DNA of 64,000 bases from CAZIKF01 sp964539825 (GTDB taxonomy: Bacteria; Muiribacteriota; UBA6191). Positions 52,357-59,882 of this stretch are shown here, piece by piece (position 1 is the first letter of the stretch; each line of letters begins with the position of its first letter). Made by a program: the position numbers and the translations under genes. The notes under the pieces were generated by a model. The model searched no databases, was not told where the DNA came from, and saw only the letters and a program-made list of their open reading frames with translations. The DNA lies in contig CAZIKF010000001.1 of NCBI GenBank assembly GCA_964539825.1, positions 186,001 to 250,000 on the forward strand, written 5' to 3'.

Positions 52357-53904
52357 TCAGCGGCGATTTTTAGTGGAACTCTTCTGAAGAGTCTCTCGAT
52401 AGTCAACTTCCGGGAAAACCCGCAAAAATCCTGGCCCGAATGCCTCATTACGAAACTTCCCATCAGTCAGGTATACCACCGGCTGTCTCCGAACAGAATA
52501 GTGATTATTGAAGGGATTCTTTAGATACTTGTCGCCTTTGTACTTTCCTTCAAACTTCACTGTTCCCAGGTAGCTTAAACGTTGATCCTGGGGTATAGTT
52601 CCATGAACCCACAATAAGACTAGGGAATTCATTTCCAAGTCTTCTTGGAAGTCATTTTCTGAATCCATATCTACGAGAATTTCGTAGTGTGACGCTTTTT
52701 GCACAACATCGATCACAACTCCGCTCCAGGATACATAGCGACCCTCATATACACGCGGAGCATCACGTACTTCCTCAAATTCAACTCGTTGATCAAGGTC
52801 AATTTTCTGGGTATTCCTGCGCTGATTTTCCGTGATCTGCTGAACTCTCCTAGACTTGCGAACCCAGAAATCGGAGATTCTAAAAAGAACTTTCGCCTCT
52901 TCCAGATCGTCTCCTGATAACTGACCTACTTCGATTGCCTTTTCCAGGAGTTGATGGGCTTTTTCATATTTGCGGTGCTCAAATGCCAGACGACCTTCAT
53001 GGTAAGTCTTGAGAGAAAGTTCTCGAGAAAGTTTTTTCAGACGAACCTGAGTTTCCAAATTTCCAGGACTAACTCGCACACCCTCCCTGAGTTCCTGCAG
53101 AGCAGTAGTATCTTTACCCTGTCGCTGAAGAACACGACCGAGACGTTCGTAATAAACTCCATTGGAAGGAGCCAGTTCTACCGCTTTTCGTAAATGAATC
53201 TCCGCTCGTCGATAATCACCAAGACTTTCATAATTCAGACCGATGAGATAGCGGGTTACGTCCTCTTCCCCTACACCTAGCTCCAGAGCAGTGTTCAGTT
53301 CTTGTAGAGATCGAGAATAGCGCTCTTCTATAAAGTGATATCGCGCCATGTAAAAGTGCAGATCTCCTGACTGCTGAAATACCTGCATACTATCCGCAAT
53401 GAGATCTCGGACCAGGGCATACTCTCTTTTGGAAAAAAGCTCTTCGATCTGGCGTAACCTCTTTGATAAAAGCTCATCCCGTGCGGCTTCAGCTCTAACA
53501 TCATTTTTCTTTAGCTGCTCTTCAAGGATCTCTTCTCTTGACTGGACCCGCAACTCTATTTTCTCCTTAAAGCGAATTAGCCTTTGGTACCCTCTGCGAG
53601 CCCCATCCTGCGCGGGATCCAAGGATAGAGTCCTCTGATACTGGATAAAAGCATCCTGGAGTTTTCCCTGGCGTTCAAAAACTCGACCAAGATTATAATG
53701 AGCTACCACATTATTAGGATCTCGTTTCAACGCGCTAAGAAACTCCTCAAAGGCCTGAGCGTATTTCCCCTGGTAATAGAATGCCAGTCCCGCCGTGTTA
53801 TGAATCTGCGCTGAGGAGGCCCCATTTTCACTGAGAAAAAGGAATGCCAGCAGCAGGAACTTAAAGGAAGATATAGTTCGTAAAAATGATCTATATTTGC
53901 ACAT
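52357..53904 (-). CDS. Exported TPR protein with C-terminal OB-like domain
   Basis: A 515-residue protein. The signal-like segment FLLLAFLFLSENGASSA is followed by about seven tetratricopeptide repeats (NTAGLAFYYQGKYAQAFEEFL, VVAHYNLGRVFERQGKLQDAFIQYQ, GVYYERLGRVLQRQGKDTTALQ). The C-terminal ~120 residues (RVYEGRYVSWSGVVIDVV, YEILVDMD, LSYLGTVKFEGKYKGDKYLKNPF) resemble an OB-like fold. Role unknown; a periplasmic scaffold is plausible. Two tRNA genes directly upstream on the same strand suggest shared transcription. Confidence 0.75.
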   Translation of the reverse strand: MCKYRSFLRTISSFKFLLLAFLFLSENGASSAQIHNTAGLAFYYQGKYAQAFEEFLSALKRDPNNVVAHYNLGRVFERQGKLQDAFIQYQRTLSLDPAQDGARRGYQRLIRFKEKIELRVQSREEILEEQLKKNDVRAEAARDELLSKRLRQIEELFSKREYALVRDLIADSMQVFQQSGDLHFYMARYHFIEERYSRSLQELNTALELGVGEEDVTRYLIGLNYESLGDYRRAEIHLRKAVELAPSNGVYYERLGRVLQRQGKDTTALQELREGVRVSPGNLETQVRLKKLSRELSLKTYHEGRLAFEHRKYEKAHQLLEKAIEVGQLSGDDLEEAKVLFRISDFWVRKSRRVQQITENQRRNTQKIDLDQRVEFEEVRDAPRVYEGRYVSWSGVVIDVVQKASHYEILVDMDSENDFQEDLEMNSLVLLWVHGTIPQDQRLSYLGTVKFEGKYKGDKYLKNPFNNHYSVRRQPVVYLTDGKFRNEAFGPGFLRVFPEVDYRETLQKSSTKNRR

Positions 53905-53910
53905 AAAAAA

Positions 53911-53982
53911 TGGGCCTGAAGGGATTCGAACCCCTACAAACAGATCCGAAGTCTGGTATGCTATCCATTACACCACAGGCCC
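53911..53982 (-). tRNA. tRNA-Arg (anticodon UCG)
   Basis: A 72-nt tRNA. Acceptor GGGCCTG pairs with CAGGCCC, with discriminator A. The D-arm contains AATGGATAG. The anticodon arm CCAGA-CTTCGGA-TCTGT gives UCG; the first stem pair is a C/U mismatch. The T-arm AGGGG-TTCGAAT-CCCTT is normal. No CCA is encoded. It lies 6 bp upstream of the TPR protein start, which is unusually close. Confidence 0.92.
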
Positions 53983-53992
53983 AAAGTTCAAG

Positions 53993-54066
53993 GGCGATCA
54001 ACGGGACTCGAACCCGCAACACCCAGGACCACAACCTGGTGCTCTACCGATTGAACTATGACCGCC
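53993..54066 (-). tRNA. tRNA-His (anticodon GUG)
   Basis: Anticodon arm CCAGG-TTGTGGT-CCTGG gives GUG. The acceptor is GCGGTCA with TGATCGC, preceded by an encoded G-1 that pairs with discriminator C73, the identity element for histidyl-tRNA synthetase. T-arm GCGGG-TTCGAGT-CCCGT. No CCA is encoded. It is 10 bp upstream of tRNA-Arg on the same strand. Confidence 0.96.
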
Positions 54067-54271
54067 AAGTAGTACACCCTGGGGCGTACCGAACCATCGA
54101 GAATTTAGAAACTCGCCCATCTGCCGGGTTTCCCGACTCTCTAAGTGGCGGTAATGTAACCGCATCCGAAAAAACTTTCAACTGTTTAGGGGAAGATTCC
54201 GATCAATCCTCAGCTAATTAAGAATTCTTTCCGATACATTTAACAACAAAAATAGACAATGGAGAACAAAA
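54067..54271. other. Divergent region between tRNA-His and flgH
   Basis: About 205 bp that must carry a promoter for the tRNA/TPR transcript and one for flgH-flgI. A weak TCCGATAC resembling a flagellar sigma28 -10 box lies near 54230, but I find no matching -35. A ribosome-binding site GGAGA precedes flgH. Confidence 0.4.
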
Positions 54272-54895
54272 ATGAACAAAAATATACTCATTTTGTACAT
54301 ATCTCTATTCACCCTTTGTCCACAATTTTTCTCCAATTCTTTGTGGAACAACCATTCTGGAAACCTCACTACCGGGTTTATCCGCGATTTTCGACCGGGT
54401 GATATTCTACTGGTGACTGTAAATGAGGAATCTCGTTCTCAAAACAATTTCAAATCAGAAATTAGCGACCAAACTACTGTCAATTCAAATCTGCTGGGGA
54501 AACTCAGAGATATCCTGGCACTTGCCAACGTTCATCCCCTTAATAAATTGACCAGTCGGCTCGCGACAAATCTTTCCGACCAAAACCAGGCCAGTGATAT
54601 GGAAGGAGAGGGGAAAATGATTAGCAATACCAAACTGGAGACGCTGATCACCGTGATGGTCAAGAAAATCTTCCCCAATGGAAATCTCTTTGTCGAGGGG
54701 AACAAGAGTGTGATGGTAAATGGTGAGAGCCAAATTGTGAAACTAACAGGGGTAGTTCGAGCAGATGACGTGGACAACAACCGCATAGATTCCAACCTTG
54801 TCGCTGAAGCCGCAATTACTGTTAATGGGAAGGGTGCCTATGATGGGATTCGAAAACCAGGTGTCCTCCAGAAACTCTTAAATGTTTTATTTTGA
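54272..54895 (+). CDS. flgH: Flagellar L-ring protein FlgH
   Basis: Outer-membrane ring of the flagellar basal body, which shows that the cell is diderm. It has 207 residues. The family pattern is clear: SLWNN, FRPGDILLVTVNEESRSQN, a variable middle, then GEGKMISNTKLETLITVMVKKIFPNGNLFVEGNKSVMVNGE and LTGVVRADDVDNNRIDSNLVAEAAI. Classical FlgH is a lipoprotein. Here the export signal (ILILYISLFTLCPQFFS) has a cysteine, but the residues before it (F-T-L) do not make a normal lipobox. The gene is 25 bp upstream of flgI. Confidence 0.95.
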   Translation: MNKNILILYISLFTLCPQFFSNSLWNNHSGNLTTGFIRDFRPGDILLVTVNEESRSQNNFKSEISDQTTVNSNLLGKLRDILALANVHPLNKLTSRLATNLSDQNQASDMEGEGKMISNTKLETLITVMVKKIFPNGNLFVEGNKSVMVNGESQIVKLTGVVRADDVDNNRIDSNLVAEAAITVNGKGAYDGIRKPGVLQKLLNVLF

Positions 54896-54920
54896 TCTTT
54901 AACACAGGGAGAAACAAAGA

Positions 54921-55970
54921 ATGTCCACAATCAATTTAGTTCCATCTTTCAGAAGCCTCTCTCATTCTCTCTTAGGCGCAACTCTCCTACTCTTCACTTT
55001 AAATCTATCCCTGATCCACGCTCAGCCACTTGCCAGAGTAAAGGATATCGCCCGCTTACAGGGAGCGAGGAAGAACCAGTTGATTGGAACTGGTCTTGTC
55101 ATAGGATTGCAGGGAACGGGGGATAAAACCGACTTAACCAGGGATATGATTCTTAATACCATGAAAAACCTGGGAATGAAGGTCAATCAACAATCCATGG
55201 ACGCAAAAAATGCTGCCGCTGTCATCATTACCGCGGACTTACCTCCCTTCACCTCCCCTGGAGATCAAATTAACGTAACGGTCTCAACTATGGGTGATGC
55301 GGGCAGCCTTAAAGGGGGCGTTCTAATTCAGACACCCCTGAGAGGTGCTGACGGTAGAATCTACGCGGTAGCACAAGGGGCGTTAAGTGTCGGAGGGTCA
55401 ACGGCGGGCAATCACTTAAATGTGGCCAAAATCCCCAGGGGGGCTACTGTGGAACGTGAAGTTCCGATGAACTTTGTCAATAACCATACGATCTACTACC
55501 TGTTAAGAAATAAGGATTTCACTACCGCAAATAGGATGGCTGACGCGATCAATGAGACTTTCGGTCCCGGGGCGGCCAGGGCGCAGGATGCGGGCAAAAT
55601 TGAAGTACATATCCCCTATTCCTTTCAAGACAATCCTGTAGAATTCATATCCCAGATCGATCACATCAGTATTCTTGTTGATCAAGAAGCCAGGGTTGTC
55701 ATCAATGAACGAACCGGGACGGTTGTGTTTGGCGGAACAGTGAAAATATCTCCGGTTGCCATTTCTCATAAATCCATGGCGATTAAGGTGGGAAATGAAC
55801 TCAATCCCATCAACGAGGAATCCCATGTTGTAAATCTTGATAAGGGAAGCACCGTAGAGGAATTGATTAAGACATTAAACCTCATGGGTGTAAAAACAGA
55901 GGACTTGATCGCAATCATCCAAGAAATAAGAAACGCGGGAGCGCTGCAGGCTAATCTTGAAATCATGTGA
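54921..55970 (+). CDS. flgI: Flagellar P-ring protein FlgI
   Basis: Periplasmic ring around the flagellar rod, 349 residues with signal peptide (LLGATLLLFTLNLSLIHA). Diagnostic segments: RVKDIARLQGARKNQLIGTGLVIGLQGTGD, ADLPPFTSPGDQINVTVSTMGDAGSLKGGVL, RVVINERTGTVVFGG and VKTEDLIAIIQEIRNAGALQANLEIM. It forms a two-gene unit with flgH. Other rod and ring genes (flgA, flgG, flgJ) that usually flank the pair are missing here. Confidence 0.97.
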   Translation: MSTINLVPSFRSLSHSLLGATLLLFTLNLSLIHAQPLARVKDIARLQGARKNQLIGTGLVIGLQGTGDKTDLTRDMILNTMKNLGMKVNQQSMDAKNAAAVIITADLPPFTSPGDQINVTVSTMGDAGSLKGGVLIQTPLRGADGRIYAVAQGALSVGGSTAGNHLNVAKIPRGATVEREVPMNFVNNHTIYYLLRNKDFTTANRMADAINETFGPGAARAQDAGKIEVHIPYSFQDNPVEFISQIDHISILVDQEARVVINERTGTVVFGGTVKISPVAISHKSMAIKVGNELNPINEESHVVNLDKGSTVEELIKTLNLMGVKTEDLIAIIQEIRNAGALQANLEIM

Positions 55971-56124
55971 TCTTCTTGCGTGAGTCATTGCGAACGGCAA
56001 ATTCTATCCCCAACTACAGGTTCAGGACCAATATATACTAATCACAGATGGGCTAAGGAATCGACGATTCAAAGTTTGACTGGTACTACGGACAAATCAA
56101 ATGCTTATGACATAGAATCCCAAA
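55971..56124. other. Noncoding stretch between flgI and a convergent gene
   Basis: About 154 bp without a supported gene. An inverted repeat GAATCCC/GGGATTC with a 9-base spacer lies around 56116-56138, overlapping the convergent stop; no T-tract follows, so a terminator role is uncertain. Confidence 0.45.
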
Positions 56125-56613
56125 TCATAGGGGATTCGCGTCATACAGTCGTTCGTAGTTGAGTTCTTTCACGATTTTCAGGATTTCGCGAGGATCTGAA
56201 GCGGAGCCGAAATGCTGCCCCTGCCTATCCCAGAACTCAACGTTGACTACTTTTTCATTTACAAAACGGATTTGGATCAGTCTAACGGAGGAATCCGGGT
56301 CAAAAATATCCCTGTGGTGAAGCATTCCATCTCTGAAATAGGATCGTGAGGCCACAGAGGACGCATTTTCCGGAGAGTTCTGAATTGTAGTACCGCTAAA
56401 CGAACGCACTTCCTCGCGATAATAAAAGGCATTGACTCCAAGCTTATGAACTTCGTCTGCATTGACTTCCCTACCGCTCAAAAAAATCCATGGATTCCAT
56501 AGAATCGAGTTTAAGTAGAAGAAATAAATAACCAGAAGAATGCCAAAGCCCATCAGGCTAAAGGTTGTAACCGATTGGGTCAGGCCGGAGTTCTTAGACA
56601 TGTTCATTAACAA
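56125..56613 (-). CDS. Single-pass membrane protein of unknown function
   Basis: A protein of 162 residues, or 158 from a second ATG at 56601 (MSKNSG). A hydrophobic helix (SLMGFGILLVIYFFYLN, about residues 20-36) is followed by a ~120-residue domain, presumably periplasmic, with beta-like strands (VRLIQIRFVNEKVVNVEFWDR) and a C-terminal helix (PREILKIVKELNYERLY). I recognise no family. It is convergent with flgI, about 150 bp away, and divergent from the Nudix-fold gene. Confidence 0.6.
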   Translation of the reverse strand: MLMNMSKNSGLTQSVTTFSLMGFGILLVIYFFYLNSILWNPWIFLSGREVNADEVHKLGVNAFYYREEVRSFSGTTIQNSPENASSVASRSYFRDGMLHHRDIFDPDSSVRLIQIRFVNEKVVNVEFWDRQGQHFGSASDPREILKIVKELNYERLYDANPL

Positions 56614-56825
56614 GAGTTAATCGTGTAGGTGCGCAAGTATAGTCATGACGAAAAGGAATGGCAACCTAACCATGTGCATCAATAAGACTCAAAAGCTCTC
56701 TGAGAAGTCAAGGTTGTCATTTTCCTCAGTTCTTTGTAAAATTTTGACTGTTTGACATACTCGCACTTTGAAACCGTGTAGGGATAGTGCCAACATAAGA
56801 CCTAAACCCAGGAGGATTTCCGATT
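56614..56825. other. Divergent intergenic region before the Nudix-fold gene
   Basis: About 212 bp. A -35 box TTGACA near 56752 is followed 17 bp later by CGTGTA, a weak -10 candidate, on the plus strand. Nothing else is recognisable. Confidence 0.4.
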
Positions 56826-57236
56826 ATGTGCGAAAACGCTGTTCATAAAGTAGCCGTAGCAATTATTAGAGACGAGGGTCACATCATAGTAGCCCGTCGA
56901 CCGGACAAGGGAAGGCTTGCCACACAGTGGGAGTTTCCCGGTGGTTCTGTTACCAATGGATATTCCCACGAAGAGGGACTAAAGGATCATCTCGCCAAAT
57001 TGTACAATCTTGATGTAGTTGTTGGCGATAAAGTTGGCATCGCTGCCCATGATTATGATTTCGGTAGAGTTGAAGTCACTGCATTTTATGTAGAGTGCAT
57101 TTCTAAAAAGCTGAGATTGACAGAGCATCTTGCTTATCGCTGGGTACGACCCAATATGTGCAAAGAGTTCGATATGGTACAAACAGCCATGCCAATCCTC
57201 GAACTCTTAAAACAGCAAAATAACTTCTTTGTCTAA
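56826..57236 (+). CDS. Nudix-fold protein with degenerate catalytic box
   Basis: A 136-residue MutT-like protein. The fold is recognisable: VAVAIIRDEGHIIVARRPDKGRLATQWEFPGGSV and the final YRWVRPNMCKEF are typical of MutT or the MutY C-terminal domain. The Nudix box GGSVTNGYSHEEGLKDHLAKL, however, has lost every expected metal-binding or catalytic position: the first Glu is Y, the RE pair is D-H, and the EE pair is K-L. Hydrolase activity is therefore unlikely; a nucleotide-sensing or binding role is possible. A strong AGGAGG lies 10 bases before the ATG. It precedes a TPR gene by 65 bp. Confidence 0.82.
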   Translation: MCENAVHKVAVAIIRDEGHIIVARRPDKGRLATQWEFPGGSVTNGYSHEEGLKDHLAKLYNLDVVVGDKVGIAAHDYDFGRVEVTAFYVECISKKLRLTEHLAYRWVRPNMCKEFDMVQTAMPILELLKQQNNFFV

Positions 57237-57301
57237 TTTTGCGATCTGGATTGCCTGATTTACCTGAACTCTATCAGTCTGGTAAATTGGGCGATTTCTC
57301 T

Positions 57302-58147
57302 ATGAAAAAATTTCTTGTGCTTTTTTGGGTCGTGAGCCTTTTTGGTTTTATGACCACAGACACCCCTGGATTTGACTGGGCGTTGCCCGATCAAGATAAA
57401 ACCAGGGTAGGTAGACGGGGTTTTTTGGAAATAGTCCGCCTACAAAATGAACTTAATAAACACCCTACCCACTCCCATCTGCTTGTAGAACTAGGGGCAT
57501 TGTATTTCCGTAGAGGACACTTGAGCCGCGCTCGGTCTTACTTTAACAGCGCGTTGAATAGAAAGTACTATACCGCAACCCTCTACTATTACCTTGGCCT
57601 ACTGGCCATGAAAGACAATTCGCCTGTCGCTGCCGAAAAGAACTTCTTGCGTGCCTTATCCATGGGAAAGCAGCAGAATCCGGAGCACTTTGTTTCCCTG
57701 AGTCTGTTTTATTTGAAAGAGAAAAGGTTTGACGCTGGTCTTCGCTGGGCCGCATTAGGTCTAAAGCTGCACCCACACTCCCTGAGGCTAAGGGTTCTTT
57801 CTTCCTTTCAACTCATCAAGCTCAAGAGATTTAAAGAAGCAGAACTCACCTTGATCGCCTCCCGGAGGCTAGATCCAGGTAACTCAGCCATACCTTACAA
57901 TCTTGCCTGCCTTTACGCTCAACTGGGCGATCAAGACGCATCGATTTATCATCTACGTAAAGCCGCCAGAAACGGCTATTTAAAACCCCACTTCCCCATG
58001 CTTGATGAGAGTTTCGATTCCTTTCGAACCCATCCTCAGTTTCAACTAGCCCTGCAAGATATAGGATTAAATGAGAAAAAGTTCTATAGGCTCAAGAAAC
58101 TAAAGTACAGGGTGCGCGAAAAAAGACCCCAGAAATCTACCCAGTAA
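57302..58147 (+). CDS. TPR protein with end-of-group motif
   Basis: A 281-residue protein from the ATG at 57302, which starts a signal peptide or membrane anchor (MKKFLVLFWVVSLFGFM). About five TPR units follow (SHLLVELGALYFRRGHLSRARSYF, ATLYYYLGLLAMKDNSPVAAEKNFL, AIPYNLACLYAQLGDQDASIYHL). The sequence LRKAARNGYLKPHFPMLDESFDSFRTHPQFQ is the typical closing element of such arrays. The C-terminus is very basic (KKLKYRVREKRPQK). The stop codon ends one base before the 165-bp repeat array. Confidence 0.75.
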   Translation: MKKFLVLFWVVSLFGFMTTDTPGFDWALPDQDKTRVGRRGFLEIVRLQNELNKHPTHSHLLVELGALYFRRGHLSRARSYFNSALNRKYYTATLYYYLGLLAMKDNSPVAAEKNFLRALSMGKQQNPEHFVSLSLFYLKEKRFDAGLRWAALGLKLHPHSLRLRVLSSFQLIKLKRFKEAELTLIASRRLDPGNSAIPYNLACLYAQLGDQDASIYHLRKAARNGYLKPHFPMLDESFDSFRTHPQFQLALQDIGLNEKKFYRLKKLKYRVREKRPQKSTQ

Positions 58148-58148
58148 G

Positions 58149-58521
58149 GCGTAGCGTCGCTACGGACGACAAGGGAAACGCTAGACCATGCACCGTTTGG
58201 AAGAAAAGTGAGACAAGAGTTGCGATACCCGGTGGGTGAGGAGTCGAATTCGGGAGGTTTGACGTCAGCCTGGGGTTTCGAGAAGTAGTATGGGGTAGTG
58301 ATTCGTGAGGAGTGCGTAGCGTCGCTACGGACGACAAGGGAAACGCTAGACCATGCACCGTTTGGAAGAAAAGTGAGACAAGAGTTGCGATACCCGGTGG
58401 GTGAGGAGTCGAATTCGGGAGGTTTGACGTCAGCCTGGGGTTTCGAGAAGTAGTATGGGGTAGTGATTCGTGAGGAGTGCGTAGCGTCGCTACGGACGAC
58501 AAGGGAAACGCTAGACCATGC
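58149..58521. repeat. 165-bp tandem direct repeat, two full copies plus 43 bp
   Basis: Unit 1 is 58149-58313, unit 2 is 58314-58478, and the third copy stops matching after 58521. The two full units read as identical base for base. Each starts with the palindrome GTAGCG-T-CGCTAC (from 58151 in unit 1). The unit length is a multiple of three, so open frames run through on the minus strand, but they show no start signal or family resemblance and I regard them as non-coding. The array fills the space between two convergent genes. Confidence 0.95.
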
Positions 58522-58542
58522 CGCTTCTCGGAAGAACAGGGT

Positions 58543-58577
58543 AGTCAACCCTCCCGAATTCGACTCCTCGCCCACCA
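58543..58577. repeat. Inverted copy of part of the 165-bp unit
   Basis: After the third partial copy, a 35-bp stretch is the near-perfect reverse complement of the middle of the repeat unit (58401-58432 in unit 2, the part containing GAGTCGAATTCGGGAGG). Together they could form a long stem with about 110 bases between the arms. It ends at the stop of actF. Confidence 0.8.
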
Positions 58578-59882
58578 CTAATTATGTAGGCGAAATTCCA
58601 ATCCTCTGCTGAGTTTGGGGTCTTTCCAGGGCACCAGGCTTATCTGCTTAGCCCTGCGATTGAAGAGCACCATAACCATTCCTGCCGCAAAGAGAAGAAA
58701 ACCGACATCCATCCAGTGAAAATACCCGCCATCACGATGAGCCGGCATCACTATGAAATAAAGGTCGAAAATATGGGCAAGAATCAGCCATTTCGCCATA
58801 AATAACAATCTTCCAGGATTGGTTTTTTGATTCCTGGATAAAAGAGCGAAAAAAGGTATCACAAAATGAAAAATGATCAAAAACCAAGCGATAACGGTCC
58901 AGCCCTCTCCATAACGATGAGCAAACCAAATGGTTTCTTCAGGCAGGTTCCCGTACCAGATGAGCATAAATTGTGAGAATGCGATATATGCCCAAAAGGT
59001 GTTGAAGGCGAACATCAACAAACCAAGGCTATAGTAGGAGTCGCGGTGAATGTCGGGATGCAGATAGCCAGCTTCCTTTAGCTTAACGGTAATAATTGTA
59101 ATCAAAGAAATGGCGGCTACGAGGGTACCCGCAAAGTAATAAACTCCAAACATGGTTGAAAACCAGTGGGGTTCCAGGCTCATCATGAAATCAACCGCTG
59201 ACATGGTTAAAGTGACCGGAAAAACGAGCATGAAAATAGCCGCTATTCTTATGTTGATCCCTGTTAATTTCTGATCACCCGTCTCATCCTGTTTCAGGGA
59301 ATTACGAGTAAACCAATAATAGAAGAGGTACCAGAGACCAAAACACAAAATGACCCGGACCAGGAAGAATCCTTCATTCAGATAGCCTCTTTTTCCCTCA
59401 ATTATTGGATCTTTTTCGTGAGAAGAAGCTGCCCCCTGTTTGGCATCATGAGACTCTTGCTTCGATTGATCTGCTGCGTCTGATCCATGAGAACTGCCAT
59501 GTTGAGCAGAAGCCTCGGCATGATGAGTTGGGAGCCAGTGGTGATAAAGCTTGGGCATCCCGCCAAAGAAGAGGATAGGAATAGCCAGGAGACCGACCCA
59601 TGGAATCATCGATGCCAGGCATTCAAAAACCCTTCTAAACGGCGTACTCCAAATCGCGCCGGTAATGTACTCCAAGGCAACATAGAACAGCGAGCCTACG
59701 GCAATACTAACCATAAGCATATACATAATCAGGTAGTTATGCCAAAAACGCGTGGCATCACTCCACAGGGTCAGAATAGCGCAGGCAGCGCCAAGCACTA
59801 TCAGGGCCAGCCCAAGGGTGCCAACTGAACTTGCTACGGGACTATGTTTGTACTCGTGAAAAGGAATCTGCTCGTTACTCAT
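58578..59882 (-). CDS. actF: Alternative complex III membrane subunit ActF
   Basis: Polytopic inner-membrane subunit of the quinol:electron-acceptor oxidoreductase called alternative complex III, 434 residues with about ten hydrophobic helices. ActF is a relative of NrfD-like ActC but without the quinone site confirmed. Recognisable segments include WHNYLIMYMLMVSIAVGSLFYVALEYITGAIWSTPFRR and the C-terminal NRRAKQISLVPWKDPKLSRGLEFRLHN. A periplasmic or loop insertion around residues 118-160 is extremely rich in His, Ser, Ala and Asp. Its ATG overlaps the actDE stop by 4 bp. Confidence 0.92.
   Translation of the reverse strand: MSNEQIPFHEYKHSPVASSVGTLGLALIVLGAACAILTLWSDATRFWHNYLIMYMLMVSIAVGSLFYVALEYITGAIWSTPFRRVFECLASMIPWVGLLAIPILFFGGMPKLYHHWLPTHHAEASAQHGSSHGSDAADQSKQESHDAKQGAASSHEKDPIIEGKRGYLNEGFFLVRVILCFGLWYLFYYWFTRNSLKQDETGDQKLTGINIRIAAIFMLVFPVTLTMSAVDFMMSLEPHWFSTMFGVYYFAGTLVAAISLITIITVKLKEAGYLHPDIHRDSYYSLGLLMFAFNTFWAYIAFSQFMLIWYGNLPEETIWFAHRYGEGWTVIAWFLIIFHFVIPFFALLSRNQKTNPGRLLFMAKWLILAHIFDLYFIVMPAHRDGGYFHWMDVGFLLFAAGMVMVLFNRRAKQISLVPWKDPKLSRGLEFRLHN

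Noticed and set aside
54200..54250. Flagellar sigma28 promoter for flgH
   Set aside because: A TCCGATAC element resembles the -10 box, but no TAAA-like -35 box lies at the right distance.
55980..56162. Short plus-strand gene after flgI (possible flgJ remnant)
   Set aside because: The 60-residue product shows no FlgJ similarity, has no ribosome-binding site and overlaps a better minus-strand gene.
58149..58521. CRISPR array
   Set aside because: The units are 165 bp, directly adjacent and without unique spacers, and no cas gene is near.
58084..58578. Minus-strand coding frames inside the 165-bp repeat
   Set aside because: They exist because the unit length is a multiple of three; there is no ribosome-binding site or family similarity, and the frame overlaps the TPR gene's end.
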